Assembly: GCF_003261635.1 (NCBI RefSeq)
Contig: NZ_QFXK01000030.1
Coordinates: 496,001 to 560,000 of the forward strand
Source of the DNA: Kribbella monticola
Lineage (GTDB): Bacteria > Actinomycetota > Actinomycetes > Propionibacteriales > Kribbellaceae
DNA length: 64,000 bases
Direction of reading: 5' to 3'
Shown: one piece after another, positions 44,462 through 53,091 of the stretch
Layout of the letters: each line of letters opens with the position of its first letter
Position numbering within the stretch: the stretch's first letter is position 1
Notes under the pieces: generated by a model
Told to the model about the DNA's origin: nothing
The model's input: only the letters and a program-made list of their open reading frames with translations
The model's database searches: none
Position numbers and translations under genes: made by a program

Positions 44462-44506
44462 AACGACCCCGGTCCGGGTGCAAGGCCTCGGACCGGGGTC
44501 GTTTTT
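44462..44506 (+). terminator. strong rho-independent terminator after gltA
   Basis: 15-base perfect arms (AACGACCCCGGTCCG and CGGACCGGGGTCGTT) around a 12-base loop, followed by TTT. It starts 15 bases after the citrate synthase stop. Being symmetrical and lying 14 bases from the convergent SnoaL-like stop, it may serve both genes. Confidence 0.92.
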
Positions 44507-44519
44507 GCGCTTTTGGGGA

Positions 44520-44975
44520 CTACGACGCTGCTCTGTCGGCCGCCGGTTCCCGCAGTACTGCGATCAATTCGTCCAGCCGCCCCCGGGCCCGGGACATCGC
44601 GATGTGGTCGAGGTAGTCGCGGGACTCGACGATCAGGCCGTCGCGGATCCGCAGTACGAAGATGCAGGGCACGGTGAACGGTTCGCCGGTCTCGATCACG
44701 GTGCCGGCGTAGTCGAACTCCGCCACGATCACCTCCGGATCGGTGGTCTCGTGGATCCGCAGATTGGCCGGCTCGAAGCGGATCGCGGCGCCGGCCCGCG
44801 GCGCCACCGCGCCGAAGTGGTCGCGCAGCGCCTGCCGGGACAGCAGTGGTTTCTCCCCGTACGGCGAGAACGGGTGCCGCACGTCGGTCTGTTCGGCGTA
44901 CAGGTCGGGCAGTTCGTCGTACCGGCGGTCGCAGACGCCGCGGACCAGCTGCAGGAACACCTCGGTGGGGGTCAT
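44520..44975 (-). CDS. SnoaL-like / NTF2-fold protein
   Basis: A 151-residue protein with the cone-shaped NTF2-like pattern: MTPTEVFLQLVRGVCDRRYDELPDLYAE at the start and later VPCIFVLRIRDGLIVESRDYLDHIA, typical of the SnoaL family. ATG at 44975 is chosen because homology starts there. It is divergent from the TetR gene with two operator-like palindromes between, so it is probably the regulator's target. Function may be an isomerase, hydrolase or ligand-binding role; unknown. Confidence 0.85.
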   Translation of the reverse strand: MTPTEVFLQLVRGVCDRRYDELPDLYAEQTDVRHPFSPYGEKPLLSRQALRDHFGAVAPRAGAAIRFEPANLRIHETTDPEVIVAEFDYAGTVIETGEPFTVPCIFVLRIRDGLIVESRDYLDHIAMSRARGRLDELIAVLREPAADRAAS

Positions 44976-45000
44976 GCGCGGAACCTTTCTCGTGGTTAAA

Positions 45001-45038
45001 CGGAGTAGCAACTCCGAATATATGGAGTAGCGACTCCG
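45001..45038. promoter_or_regulatory. tandem palindromic operators between SnoaL-like and TetR genes
   Basis: Two 16-base dyads, CGGAGTAGCAACTCCG (45001-45016) and TGGAGTAGCGACTCCG (45023-45038), each with GGAGT/ACTCC arms. Centres are 22 bases apart, about two helical turns, and together they form a larger imperfect palindrome around ATATAT. This is a likely binding site for the adjacent TetR regulator. Confidence 0.82.
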
Positions 45039-45102
45039 TTTACAACTTCTCGACGCACATCCGCGTCTCCTACGCTGTGCGGTGACCAAGGAGGCGTGGC
45101 TG

Positions 45103-45657
45103 GTGCGAGCTGATGCGCAGGACAACCGGAACCGGATCCTGGCGGCCGCCGAGGAGATCTTCGGCCGGACGCCCGGCGCGTCGACCGAGGACGTCGCCAA
45201 GCAGGCCGGGGTGGGGATCGGCACCGTTTTCCGGCACTTCCCGACCAAGGTCGAACTGCTCGAGGCCGTCCTCACCGTGCGGCTGGAACGACTGCGTGAC
45301 CGCGCCACCGAGCTCGCCGACGAGCCGGACGCGGGTGCCGCCTTCTACGGGTTCTTCACTCAGGTGGTCGCCGAGGCGTCGACCAAGCTCGCGATCTCCG
45401 AGGCGCTGGTCGCGTCGGGGTCCGCGGCCGGTGAATCAGCTCGCAGCGCGGGCGCCGGAATGCGGGAGGCGTTCGGGACGTTGCTCAGCCGCGCCCAGCA
45501 GAGCAACGCAGTACGGGCCGATGCCGACTTCCCCGAGGTGTATGCCTTGCTGATCGGCGCCTCCCGAGGCGCAACCGCCGCCGGCCTCGAGCCCCCCGTC
45601 CGCGACAAGATGCTCGACATCCTGTACGACGGACTTCGCCCCGCGCCGACCAGATGA
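45103..45657 (+). CDS. TetR-family transcriptional regulator
   Basis: A 184-residue TetR regulator with N-terminal helix-turn-helix (TEDVAKQAGVGIGTVFRHFPTK). A typical helical ligand domain follows. I chose GTG at 45103 because AAGGAGG ends eight bases before it; the alternative GTG at 45082 has no ribosome site. It overlaps the next gene by four bases. It probably represses itself and the divergent SnoaL-like gene through the palindromes at 45001-45038. The ligand is unknown. Confidence 0.9.
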   Translation: MRADAQDNRNRILAAAEEIFGRTPGASTEDVAKQAGVGIGTVFRHFPTKVELLEAVLTVRLERLRDRATELADEPDAGAAFYGFFTQVVAEASTKLAISEALVASGSAAGESARSAGAGMREAFGTLLSRAQQSNAVRADADFPEVYALLIGASRGATAAGLEPPVRDKMLDILYDGLRPAPTR

Positions 45658-46688
45658 GACAGCGCTGGCGAGCTTGGTCGCGCCGTCGCCGCATCCTCCT
45701 CGTGCTCACGATCGCCTTCCTGCTGGTGGTTCCGGTGCCGCTCGGACTGCATGCGGCGTCGCTGCGGATCTCGTACTCCGGTGAGCCGTCGAGCGAAGCA
45801 AGAACTCGCGGACACGACGCGCTGTGGCTCGGCCACGCCTGGGTCGACGGCCGGAAGACCCCGGCCGACGTCGCCGCTCTCGCCCAGCGACTCGAGGGCA
45901 CCGGCATCCGCGATCTCTACGTGCACACAGGTCCACTGGAGCACGACGGATCCTTGCCATTGGCAACCGTCTCGCCGAAGGCGCGCTGGTTCGTCGACGC
46001 CGTCCACCGGGCGATGCCGAACGTCCGCGTGCAGGCCTGGCTCGGCGATGTCGTGCTGCCGCAGAAGAATCCCGGCATGGACCTGGACGACGCAGCCGTT
46101 CGCGACCAGGTGACCGCCGCATCCTCGCAGGTGCTCGACGAAGGCTTCGACGGCATCCACTTCGACCTGGAACCGTTGCAGTCCGGCTCCAAGAGCTTCC
46201 TCGCCCTGCTCGACCAGGTGCACGCGGTGACCAAGGCCCGCGGCGTACCGCTGTCGGTCGCAGCCGCACAACTCAACCCGCGGCCCGGCATGAACGGCGT
46301 ATTGGTCGCCCTCACCGGCCAGAGCAAGTGGTGGTCCGAGCAGTACTTCGGTGAGGTCGCCCGCCGGGTCGAGCAGATCGCGGTGATGTCGTACGACACC
46401 GCGATGCCACTCGAATCCCTGTACGGCGGCTTCGTCGCGCAGCAGACCGAGAAGGCACTGGCCGCGACCCCACCCGGCACCGACCTTTTGATGGGACTAC
46501 CCGCGTACTACGAGAACGACCTGTCCCACCGCGGATCGGCCGAGACGGTCGCTGCCGGTGTTCGCGGCGCCCGCCTCGGCCTCGGCAACTCCAGCCGGCA
46601 GAACTTCGGCCTGGCCCTGTACGTCGACTTCGCCGCGACTTCTGAGCACTGGTCCGCCTATCGCGACGGCTGGTGCCTCGACGACTAA
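45654..46688 (+). CDS. membrane-anchored GH18-like TIM-barrel protein
   Basis: A 344-residue protein. Arg-rich start, then one hydrophobic segment (about residues 13-33) that anchors it outside the membrane. The body has GFDGIHFDLEPL near residue 165, similar to the DxxDxE catalytic strand of family 18 glycoside hydrolases, and AVMSYDTAMP further on. This suggests a chitinase-like fold; whether it is active is uncertain. Its ATG overlaps the TetR stop by four bases, so it is co-translated with the regulator. Its end overlaps the convergent ABC-F gene by four bases. Confidence 0.65.
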   Translation: MRQRWRAWSRRRRILLVLTIAFLLVVPVPLGLHAASLRISYSGEPSSEARTRGHDALWLGHAWVDGRKTPADVAALAQRLEGTGIRDLYVHTGPLEHDGSLPLATVSPKARWFVDAVHRAMPNVRVQAWLGDVVLPQKNPGMDLDDAAVRDQVTAASSQVLDEGFDGIHFDLEPLQSGSKSFLALLDQVHAVTKARGVPLSVAAAQLNPRPGMNGVLVALTGQSKWWSEQYFGEVARRVEQIAVMSYDTAMPLESLYGGFVAQQTEKALAATPPGTDLLMGLPAYYENDLSHRGSAETVAAGVRGARLGLGNSSRQNFGLALYVDFAATSEHWSAYRDGWCLDD

Positions 46689-48367
46689 CGGGCGCGTTCG
46701 ACCCGGCCCTCGTCCCAGACCGGGGTCGGGGACTCGTAGACCGAACCGTCGCTGCCGAAGACCAGGTAGCGGTCGAAGCCTCGCGAGAACCAGCGGTCGT
46801 GGGTGACGGCGAGAACCGTTCCGTCGAAGGAATCCAGGCCCTCCTCCAGCGCCTCGGCGGATTCCACGTCCAGGTTGTCCGTCGGTTCGTCGAGCAGCAG
46901 CAAGGTGGCGCCGGACAACTCCAGCAGCAGGATCTGGAACCGCGCCTGCTGACCGCCGGACAAACTGTCGAAGGTCTGCTCGGCCGCATGGGCCAGCTCG
47001 TACCGGTCGAGCTTGCGCGAAGCCAGCTCGCGCCCCATCCCCTCGCGATGCTCGTCGCCGCGATGCAGGATCTCCAGCAGCGTCCGGCCGACCAGCTCGG
47101 GGTGCTCATGCGTCTGTGCGAACCAGCCCGGCCGGACCCGCGCGCCCAGCTTGACGTTGCCGGTATGCGCGACCGGTGTGATCGGCACCTCGCCGACCGG
47201 CTGGTGCTCGATGTCCGGATCCGTTCCACCATTGGCGAGCAGGCGCAGGAAGTGCGACTTGCCGGAACCGTTCGAGCCGAGCACGGCCACGCGTTCGCCG
47301 TACCAGACCTCCAGGTCGAACGGTTTCATCAGACCGGTCAGCTCCAGCCCGGTGGCGACCACCGCGCGCTTGCCGGTCCGGCCGCCGGTGAGCCGCATGC
47401 TGACCTTCTGCTCGCGCGGGATCGCCTGCGGCGGCCCGGCCTCCTCGAACTTGCGCAGCCGGGTCTGGGCGGCCTTGTAACGCGAGGCCAGACCGTCGTT
47501 GTACGCCGCCTTCTGCTTGTACATCAGCACCAGGGCCTTGAGTTTGGCGTGCTCTTCGTCCCACCGGCGGCGCAGTTCCTCGAACCGTTCGAACCGGTGC
47601 TTGCGGGCCTCGTGGTACGTCTTGAAGCCGCCGCCGTGCGTCCAGATGGTGTTGCCTGCGGCACCTAATTCGACGGTGACGATCCGGGTCGCGGTATTGG
47701 CCAGCAATTCGCGGTCGTGGCTGATGTAGAGCACCGTCTTCTGGGTGGCGTTGAGCTGCTCCTCGAGCCAGCGCTTGGCCGGTACGTCGAGGTAGTTGTC
47801 CGGCTCGTCCAGCATCAGCACCTCGTCGGGGCCGCGCAGCAGCGCTTCCAGGACGAGCCGCTTCTGCTCGCCGCCCGACAAGGTCTTCACCTCACGCCAG
47901 CGGCAGTTGTCGTACGGGATGCCGAGCGCCGACGTCGTACAGACGTCCCAGAGCACCTCGGCGTCGTACCCGCCGACCTCGCCCCAGTCCGCGACCGCCT
48001 GGGCATAGCGCAACTGGGTCTTCTCGTCGTCGGCCTCCATCATCGCCAGCTCGGCCTGATCGAGCTTGGCGGCGGCCTCCTGTACTGCGGCCGGCGCGAC
48101 CCCGAGAAGCAGATCGCGGACCGTCGAGGAGTCGCGGACCGAACCGACGAACTGGCGCATCACCCCGAGCCCGCCGGACCGCGCGATGCTGCCGCTGTGC
48201 GGTTTCAGGTCGCCCGCGATGATCCTGGTCAGCGTGGTCTTACCGGAACCGTTCGCCCCGACCAGGGCGACCTTGGCCCCGTCCCCGACCCGGAACGTGA
48301 TGTCGTCCAGCAACACCCGCCCGTCCGGCAACTCGAACCCGATTCCGGCGACATCCACATGACCCAT
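46685..48367 (-). CDS. ABC-F family ATPase (EttA/Uup/Vga-like)
   Basis: A 560-residue protein with two ATP-binding cassettes and no membrane segments. Walker A motifs are GANGSGKTT and GSNGSGKSH, signatures are LSGGEQ and LSGGQQ, and Walker B motifs LMLDEPDNYLD and LLLDEPTDNLD. The linker between the cassettes is Lys/Arg-rich and helical, as in ribosome-acting ABC-F proteins. These bind the ribosomal E site and can rescue stalled or antibiotic-bound ribosomes. ATG at 48367 starts the first cassette. Whether it gives resistance is unknown. Confidence 0.93.
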   Translation of the reverse strand: MGHVDVAGIGFELPDGRVLLDDITFRVGDGAKVALVGANGSGKTTLTRIIAGDLKPHSGSIARSGGLGVMRQFVGSVRDSSTVRDLLLGVAPAAVQEAAAKLDQAELAMMEADDEKTQLRYAQAVADWGEVGGYDAEVLWDVCTTSALGIPYDNCRWREVKTLSGGEQKRLVLEALLRGPDEVLMLDEPDNYLDVPAKRWLEEQLNATQKTVLYISHDRELLANTATRIVTVELGAAGNTIWTHGGGFKTYHEARKHRFERFEELRRRWDEEHAKLKALVLMYKQKAAYNDGLASRYKAAQTRLRKFEEAGPPQAIPREQKVSMRLTGGRTGKRAVVATGLELTGLMKPFDLEVWYGERVAVLGSNGSGKSHFLRLLANGGTDPDIEHQPVGEVPITPVAHTGNVKLGARVRPGWFAQTHEHPELVGRTLLEILHRGDEHREGMGRELASRKLDRYELAHAAEQTFDSLSGGQQARFQILLLELSGATLLLLDEPTDNLDVESAEALEEGLDSFDGTVLAVTHDRWFSRGFDRYLVFGSDGSVYESPTPVWDEGRVERAR

Positions 48368-48414
48368 GCCCACCAGTCTGACCGGCAGTTCGCGGTACGG
48401 CGAACGGTTATGCC

Positions 48415-49179
48415 CTACCAGCCCTTCAGGTGGTCCAGGTAGATCCCGCCGGTGGGCCGAACCGTGCCCTTCATGAACAACTTGAGCGGGGCCGCATACA
48501 GTCCGAACGTCCGCGAGCCGGTGAAGAACCCGACCGAAGCGCAGCCGTCGTACGCGACCCAGATCTCCTGTTGTCCCCGCGAGGTGTCGAACCGGAGCAC
48601 AATCGCCTCCTTGGCGCGGGCCGACGGGGCGCACTTGAACACCGGGAGGTCCGGGTTGCGCTCCGGCAGCACCTTGATCGCATCGACCACCTGTTGCGCC
48701 GTGTCGGCGTTGAAGCTCGCCGAGCCCAGCAGCATCGGGTCACCCGGGGAAATGCGGTAGCGGCACGCCTGGAGGCCGTACACGGGCAGTTGTACGTCGA
48801 GGCCGGTGCCCGGCGGCACCGCCTCCGGTCCGGGGGCTGTCTCGATCGGGTGACTCTGCGGGCACGCCATGCCGCTGTCCTGGCTGGGGGCCCGAGGACT
48901 GTCGCTGAGCGGACCACTGCCCTCCGCGGCCGCCTTGCTGTCGCCCGCGCTGGTGGAGACAGGTGACGGCGCACCGATGGCGCCCCAGACGCCACCGATC
49001 GACACGGCGACCACCACGGCAGCCGCAGCGGTGATCAGCGTCTGCCGGCGGCGACGAACCCGACGGCGGGCGATCCTGGCCATCCCCTCCGAGCGGAAGC
49101 CGCGCGCGGAGTCCGCCTTGGTCTGGAAGGCGTCTGCGACCTTGGGGCCGAGTTCCTGCTCTGGTTCGTGCTCAGGCAT
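48415..49179 (-). CDS. single-pass membrane protein paired with sigma factor
   Basis: A 254-residue protein: about 45 acidic then basic cytoplasmic residues (RRRVRRRRQ), one transmembrane segment at about 47-67, then an extracytoplasmic Ser/Pro/Gly-rich linker and a globular domain with several Cys. It overlaps the upstream sigma-factor gene by eight bases. Position and topology suggest an anti-sigma or sensor partner, but I see no zinc-binding anti-sigma motif, so the role is uncertain. Confidence 0.75.
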   Translation of the reverse strand: MPEHEPEQELGPKVADAFQTKADSARGFRSEGMARIARRRVRRRRQTLITAAAAVVVAVSIGGVWGAIGAPSPVSTSAGDSKAAAEGSGPLSDSPRAPSQDSGMACPQSHPIETAPGPEAVPPGTGLDVQLPVYGLQACRYRISPGDPMLLGSASFNADTAQQVVDAIKVLPERNPDLPVFKCAPSARAKEAIVLRFDTSRGQQEIWVAYDGCASVGFFTGSRTFGLYAAPLKLFMKGTVRPTGGIYLDHLKGW

Positions 49180-49711
49180 CCTCGGCTCCTTCCTTGCTCA
49201 GTGTGTCCTTCAATGACGCCAGTGCCCGGTGTACATGCGATCTGGCCGTCGCTTCGGCGCAGTGGAGCAGCCCCGCGATCTCGGCGTACGAGAGCTCTTC
49301 GTAGAAGCGCAGTACGACGGCTGCGCGTTGCTTGTCCGGCAGTGTCGAGCAGAGCGCCCAGACGGCCTCCGCGTCGGCCCTGGCGGCGGCACCGTCGACA
49401 CTGGGCGGCGCTGTCCGGGTGGGCTCCGCAGCGGGTGCCTCGCGGCGCCGGAAGCGACGCCACCACGAGATGTGCGCATTGACCACCATCCGCTTCACGT
49501 ACGCCTCTGGGTCGTCGGCACGGCTGACCCGCCCCCAGCGGGCGCAGGCCGTCGTCAGGGCGTCCTGGACGGCGTCCTCGGCCAAGGAGGTGTCACCGGT
49601 CAGCACATAGGCGAACCGCAGCAGGGCGTCGACCCGCTCCGTCACGAACAACTCGAAGTCGGGTGCGCCTGCCTCGGTTCCTGTCTCTGCCGCCGCCAAG
49701 GCCGCCTCCAT
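49172..49711 (-). CDS. ECF sigma factor, SigE-like family
   Basis: A 179-residue sigma-70 factor with only regions 2 and 4. Region 2 contains LLRFAYVLTGDTSLAEDAVQDALTTACARW, and region 4 contains LPDKQRAAVVLRFYEELSYAEIAGLLHCAEATARSHVHRAL, the DNA-binding helix-turn-helix. Such proteins direct RNA polymerase to stress promoters. It is coupled to the downstream membrane protein gene. The regulon is unknown. Confidence 0.92.
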   Translation of the reverse strand: MEAALAAAETGTEAGAPDFELFVTERVDALLRFAYVLTGDTSLAEDAVQDALTTACARWGRVSRADDPEAYVKRMVVNAHISWWRRFRRREAPAAEPTRTAPPSVDGAAARADAEAVWALCSTLPDKQRAAVVLRFYEELSYAEIAGLLHCAEATARSHVHRALASLKDTLSKEGAEDA

Positions 49712-49715
49712 ACCC

Positions 49716-50336
49716 TCAGGACGGTGTCGCGGCCTGGTTCGTTGCAGTGACTTTCAGGACCCGGAACCCCTTGGCGCTGGCCGTCCGCTCGCACGGGTAG
49801 CCCTGCTCACCCAGCCACTTCTGCAGCGAGTCCGCGCCGAGGTTCTTGCCGACCACCAGCCACGCCACGCCGTCCGGGGCGAGCCGGGCCAGCCAGTGCA
49901 GCAGCATCTTGTGCAGTTCCGGCTTGCCGATATGGATCGCCGGGTTCGACCAGATCTCGTCGAACCGAATGTCCTCCGGTACGCCGTCCGTCAGCACCGG
50001 GTGCACGCGATCGCCGACACCGGCCGCCTTCGCGTTCTCCGCGGTGAGTTCGAGTGCCCTGGTGTTCACGTCGACCGCCCACACCTGCGCGTCGGGCGCC
50101 TCCACAGCCAGCGCAACGGCGATCGGGCCGTAGCCGCTGCCCAGGTCGAGGATGGTGCGGCTGCCGGTCGGCGGCGGCACCTCGCGCAGCAGCACCGACG
50201 TACCGAGGTCCAGGCGGTCGCGGGAGAACACCCCGGTCGCTGTGGTGAAGGTGTACTCCTTGCCCCAGATGCGCGCCTGCACAGTACGGCGTACGTCGGC
50301 TGAGGTGGGCTCTGCCGAGAAGTAGTGGTCAGCCAC
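49716..50336 (-). CDS. RsmC/RlmG-like class I methyltransferase (MTS domain)
   Basis: A 206-residue methyltransferase. It has the SAM-binding ILDLGSGYGPIAVALA motif near residue 63, the AVDVN acidic loop and NPAIHIG, a variant of the NPPF/NPPY catalytic motif of N-methyltransferases. This is the pattern of 16S or 23S rRNA guanine methyltransferases, but without the N-terminal domain of RsmC. It overlaps the truA stop by eight bases, in keeping with an RNA-modification role. Confidence 0.88.
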   Translation of the reverse strand: MADHYFSAEPTSADVRRTVQARIWGKEYTFTTATGVFSRDRLDLGTSVLLREVPPPTGSRTILDLGSGYGPIAVALAVEAPDAQVWAVDVNTRALELTAENAKAAGVGDRVHPVLTDGVPEDIRFDEIWSNPAIHIGKPELHKMLLHWLARLAPDGVAWLVVGKNLGADSLQKWLGEQGYPCERTASAKGFRVLKVTATNQAATPS

Positions 50337-51141
50337 GCTGGTGCACCTCTCCCCTGACCTGGCGGGACTCCTGCGCCCGCTTGGCCAGCTGTTCGTCTGC
50401 TGGGTAACGCACTTCTTCCAGGGTGAGCCCGTGCGCGGGCATCACGGTCACTGCCGAGTCCCGCACTCCAGCGGCGAGCACTGTGGCGGGCCAGTCCGTC
50501 TCACGCCGCCCGTCGCCGACAGGGATCACCGAACCCACCAGAGCCCGCACCATCGAGTGACAGAAGGCATCGGCGATCACCGTGCCCTCCAGCAAGCCCG
50601 GTGCCACTCTCTCCCAACTGAAGGCCAGTAGCGCGCGGACAGTACTCGCGCCCTCGCGCTTCTTGCAGAAGGCAGCGAAGTCGTGCTCGCCGAGCAGCTT
50701 GGTGGCGGCCGCGTTCATACGGTCCACGTCCAGTGGCCGGCCTACCCGCAGTACTTCCTTGCGGCGCAGGGGATCCCAGGCGGCCGGTTCGTCGCAGACG
50801 CGGTAGACGTACCGGCGCGCAATCGCCGAGAACCTGGCGTCGAAGCCTTCCGGAGCCACTGCGACCGCTGTCACTGCGACGTCCTCGGGCAGTACGCCGT
50901 TGAGCCGCCGCAGCAGCTCGCGGGTCGGCATGTCCATCTCCAGGTCGACATGGGTGACCTGGCCGCGCGCGTGCACGCCGGTGTCGGTTCTACCGGCGCA
51001 GGTGACCATCGGGGGCTCCGCGGCCCGCAGTACGGTCCGGAGCGCCTCCTCCACGGTCTCCTGGACGCTCCTGAGGGCGGTCTGACGGGCCCAACCGTGG
51101 AATCCGGTGCCGTCGTACCTCAGATCAATCCGCAAACGCAC
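50329..51141 (-). CDS. truA: tRNA pseudouridine(38-40) synthase
   Basis: A 270-residue TruA. The catalytic Asp lies in AGRTDTGVHARGQ near residue 52, and the N-terminus RLRIDLRYDGTGFHGWARQ is typical. It makes pseudouridine in the anticodon stem. It follows rplQ, the common actinobacterial order, but a strong hairpin separates them. Confidence 0.97.
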   Translation of the reverse strand: MRLRIDLRYDGTGFHGWARQTALRSVQETVEEALRTVLRAAEPPMVTCAGRTDTGVHARGQVTHVDLEMDMPTRELLRRLNGVLPEDVAVTAVAVAPEGFDARFSAIARRYVYRVCDEPAAWDPLRRKEVLRVGRPLDVDRMNAAATKLLGEHDFAAFCKKREGASTVRALLAFSWERVAPGLLEGTVIADAFCHSMVRALVGSVIPVGDGRRETDWPATVLAAGVRDSAVTVMPAHGLTLEEVRYPADEQLAKRAQESRQVRGEVHQRG

Positions 51142-51182
51142 AGGAGCCCTTCCAGCTTGGCAAAAAGCCGCTCATTCTAACG

Positions 51183-51221
51183 CAGCAGCGCCCCCACACC
51201 AGAAGTGTGGGGGCGCTGCTG
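51183..51221 (-). terminator. strong hairpin between rplQ and truA
   Basis: 17-base perfect arms (CAGCAGCGCCCCCACAC and GTGTGGGGGCGCTGCTG) with a five-base loop, 16 bases after the rplQ stop on the minus strand. It probably ends the alpha-operon transcript, though some read-through into truA is possible. Only a weak T-run follows. Confidence 0.85.
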
Positions 51222-51236
51222 ATGATCGCTGAGGAG

Positions 51237-51950
51237 TTACTTGTCCTCGGTCTCGCCGGCCTTGGTGAAACCGGCAGCCGCGGCGGCCTCCTCGGTGCGG
51301 AACCACACCTCGGCCTCGGTCTGGTCGTACCAGGGCGAGTCGGTGGTGTGGTACTTCATCGAGTTCTCGTTGCCCTTGATGTCGAAGCCCTCGGGCGCCG
51401 AACCATCAGCGTTCGGGGCGGCCGAGTCGGCGCCGAACTTGCCCTCGACCGTGTCCTGGACCTTGGTCTCCTCGGCCGGAGCCTCGGCAACCTCGTCCTT
51501 GACAGCCTCGTCCTTGGCAGCGGCCTTCTTCGCGGTCGCCTTCTTGGCCGGGGCGGCCTTCTTCGCGGCGGCCTTGGCCTTCGGCGAGTCGGCCAGTGCC
51601 TCGACCAGCTCGATCTTCACCATCGGCGCGTTGTCGCCCTTGCGCGGGCCGAGCTTGATGATCCGGGTGTAGCCGCCCGGACGGTCCGCGTAGCGCTCGC
51701 CGATCTCGGTGAACAGCACGTGCACGACGGACTTGTCGCGGATCCGCTTCATCACCTGACGGCGCGAGTTGAGGTCACCGCGCTTGGCCTTGGTGATCAA
51801 GGACTCCGCCAGCGGCTGCAGGCGCTTGGCCTTGGTCGCCGTGGTGGTGATCGCGCCGTGCTCGAACAGCGAGGTGGCCAGGTTGCTGAGGATCAGCTTC
51901 TGGTGCGCCGCGCTGCCGCCGAGACGGGTTCCCTTGGTGGGGGTAGGCAT
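51237..51950 (-). CDS. rplQ: 50S ribosomal protein bL17 with C-terminal extension and sunset-like domain
   Basis: A 237-residue protein. Residues 1-120 are standard bL17 (GTRLGGSAAHQKLIL, LAEQ-like helices, RKGDNAPMVKIELV). A Lys/Ala-rich linker follows (about 125-165). The last ~45 residues (EGFDIKGNENSMKYH, then EAEVWFRTEEAAAAAGF) match my memory of the 'sunset' domain found in some actinobacterial proteins. Typical bL17 is 120-200 residues, so this is long. First 120 residues are certain; the tail domain is inferred. Confidence 0.95.
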   Translation of the reverse strand: MPTPTKGTRLGGSAAHQKLILSNLATSLFEHGAITTTATKAKRLQPLAESLITKAKRGDLNSRRQVMKRIRDKSVVHVLFTEIGERYADRPGGYTRIIKLGPRKGDNAPMVKIELVEALADSPKAKAAAKKAAPAKKATAKKAAAKDEAVKDEVAEAPAEETKVQDTVEGKFGADSAAPNADGSAPEGFDIKGNENSMKYHTTDSPWYDQTEAEVWFRTEEAAAAAGFTKAGETEDK

Positions 51951-52000
51951 TTTCTGTAACTCCAGGAAATCTCAGGCCCGGGTGCGGGCCTTGGATGGGC

Positions 52001-53026
52001 TCAGTACTGCTCGGTCTCGGCGAAGCTCTCGTCCTCGTCCTCGGCGTCGTCGCCGTACGCCTCGGCGGCTGCACGCAGGTCGAAGCCGGGGGGCGAGTCC
52101 TTCAGCGACAGGCCCATCTCGGCCAGCTTCAGCTTGACCTCGTCGATCGACTTGGAGCCGAAGTTGCGGATGTCCAGCAGGTCCTGCTCGCTGCGCGAGA
52201 TCAGCTCACCCACGGTGTGGATGCCCTCGCGCTTGAGGCAGTTGTAGGACCGGACGGTCAGCTGCAGGTCCTCGACCGGCAGCGCCAGGTCGGCGGCCAT
52301 CTGCTCGTCGACCGGCGACGGGCCGATGTCGATGCCCTCGGCCTCGACGTTCAGCTCGCGGGCCAGGCCGAACAGCTCGACCAGGGTCTTACCGGCCGAC
52401 GCGACGGCGTCGCGCGGCAGCATCGACGGCTTGGTCTCGACGTCGACGACCAGCCGGTCGAAGTCGGTGCGCTGCTCGACACGGGTCGCCTCGACCTTGT
52501 AGGTGACCTTCAGGACCGGGGAGTAGATCGAGTCGACCGGCATCCGGCCGATCTCGGCGTCCGCGGACTTGTTCTGGATCGCGGACACGTAACCGCGGCC
52601 CCGCTCGACGACCAGCTCCATCTCGAGCCGGCCCTTCTCGTTCAGGGTGGCGATCTTCAGGTCCGGGTTGTGCACCTCGACACCGGCCGGCGGCGCGATG
52701 TCGGCGGCGGTGACGTCACCCGGGCCCTGCTTGCGCAGGTACATGGTGACCGGCTCGTCGTGCTCGGAGGAGACGACCAGGTCCTTGAGGTTCAGGATCA
52801 GCTGGGTGGCGTCTTCCTTCACCCCGGCGACGGTGGAGAACTCGTGCAGGACACCGTCGACCTTGATGCTGGTGACGGCCGCGCCCGGGATGGACGACAG
52901 CAGGGTACGGCGGATGGAGTTGCCGAGGGTGTAACCGAAGCCCGGCTCCAGCGGCTCGATCACGAACCGCGAGCGGTGCTCGTCGACGACCTCTTCGGCC
53001 AGGGTGGGACGCTGCGCAATAAGCAC
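52001..53026 (-). CDS. rpoA: DNA-directed RNA polymerase alpha subunit
   Basis: A 341-residue alpha subunit. N-terminal assembly domain (FVIEPLEPGFGYTLGNSIRRTLLSS), flexible linker, and C-terminal DNA-binding domain (ELFGL..., LDIRNFGSKSIDEVKLKLAEMGL) with an acidic tail. GTG start at 53026. Sits between rpsD and rplQ in the alpha operon; a hairpin lies between rpsD and rpoA. Confidence 0.98.
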   Translation of the reverse strand: MLIAQRPTLAEEVVDEHRSRFVIEPLEPGFGYTLGNSIRRTLLSSIPGAAVTSIKVDGVLHEFSTVAGVKEDATQLILNLKDLVVSSEHDEPVTMYLRKQGPGDVTAADIAPPAGVEVHNPDLKIATLNEKGRLEMELVVERGRGYVSAIQNKSADAEIGRMPVDSIYSPVLKVTYKVEATRVEQRTDFDRLVVDVETKPSMLPRDAVASAGKTLVELFGLARELNVEAEGIDIGPSPVDEQMAADLALPVEDLQLTVRSYNCLKREGIHTVGELISRSEQDLLDIRNFGSKSIDEVKLKLAEMGLSLKDSPPGFDLRAAAEAYGDDAEDEDESFAETEQY

Positions 53027-53091
53027 TGTGTGTTCTTCCTTCTAGTTCCGCGACGACCACTATTTGAGGTCGCGAACCGAAGAACGACGCC

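Noticed and set aside
43103..44677. 524-residue plus-strand frame over citrate synthase
   Set aside because: Arg-rich shadow of gltA in a shifted frame that runs through the terminator.
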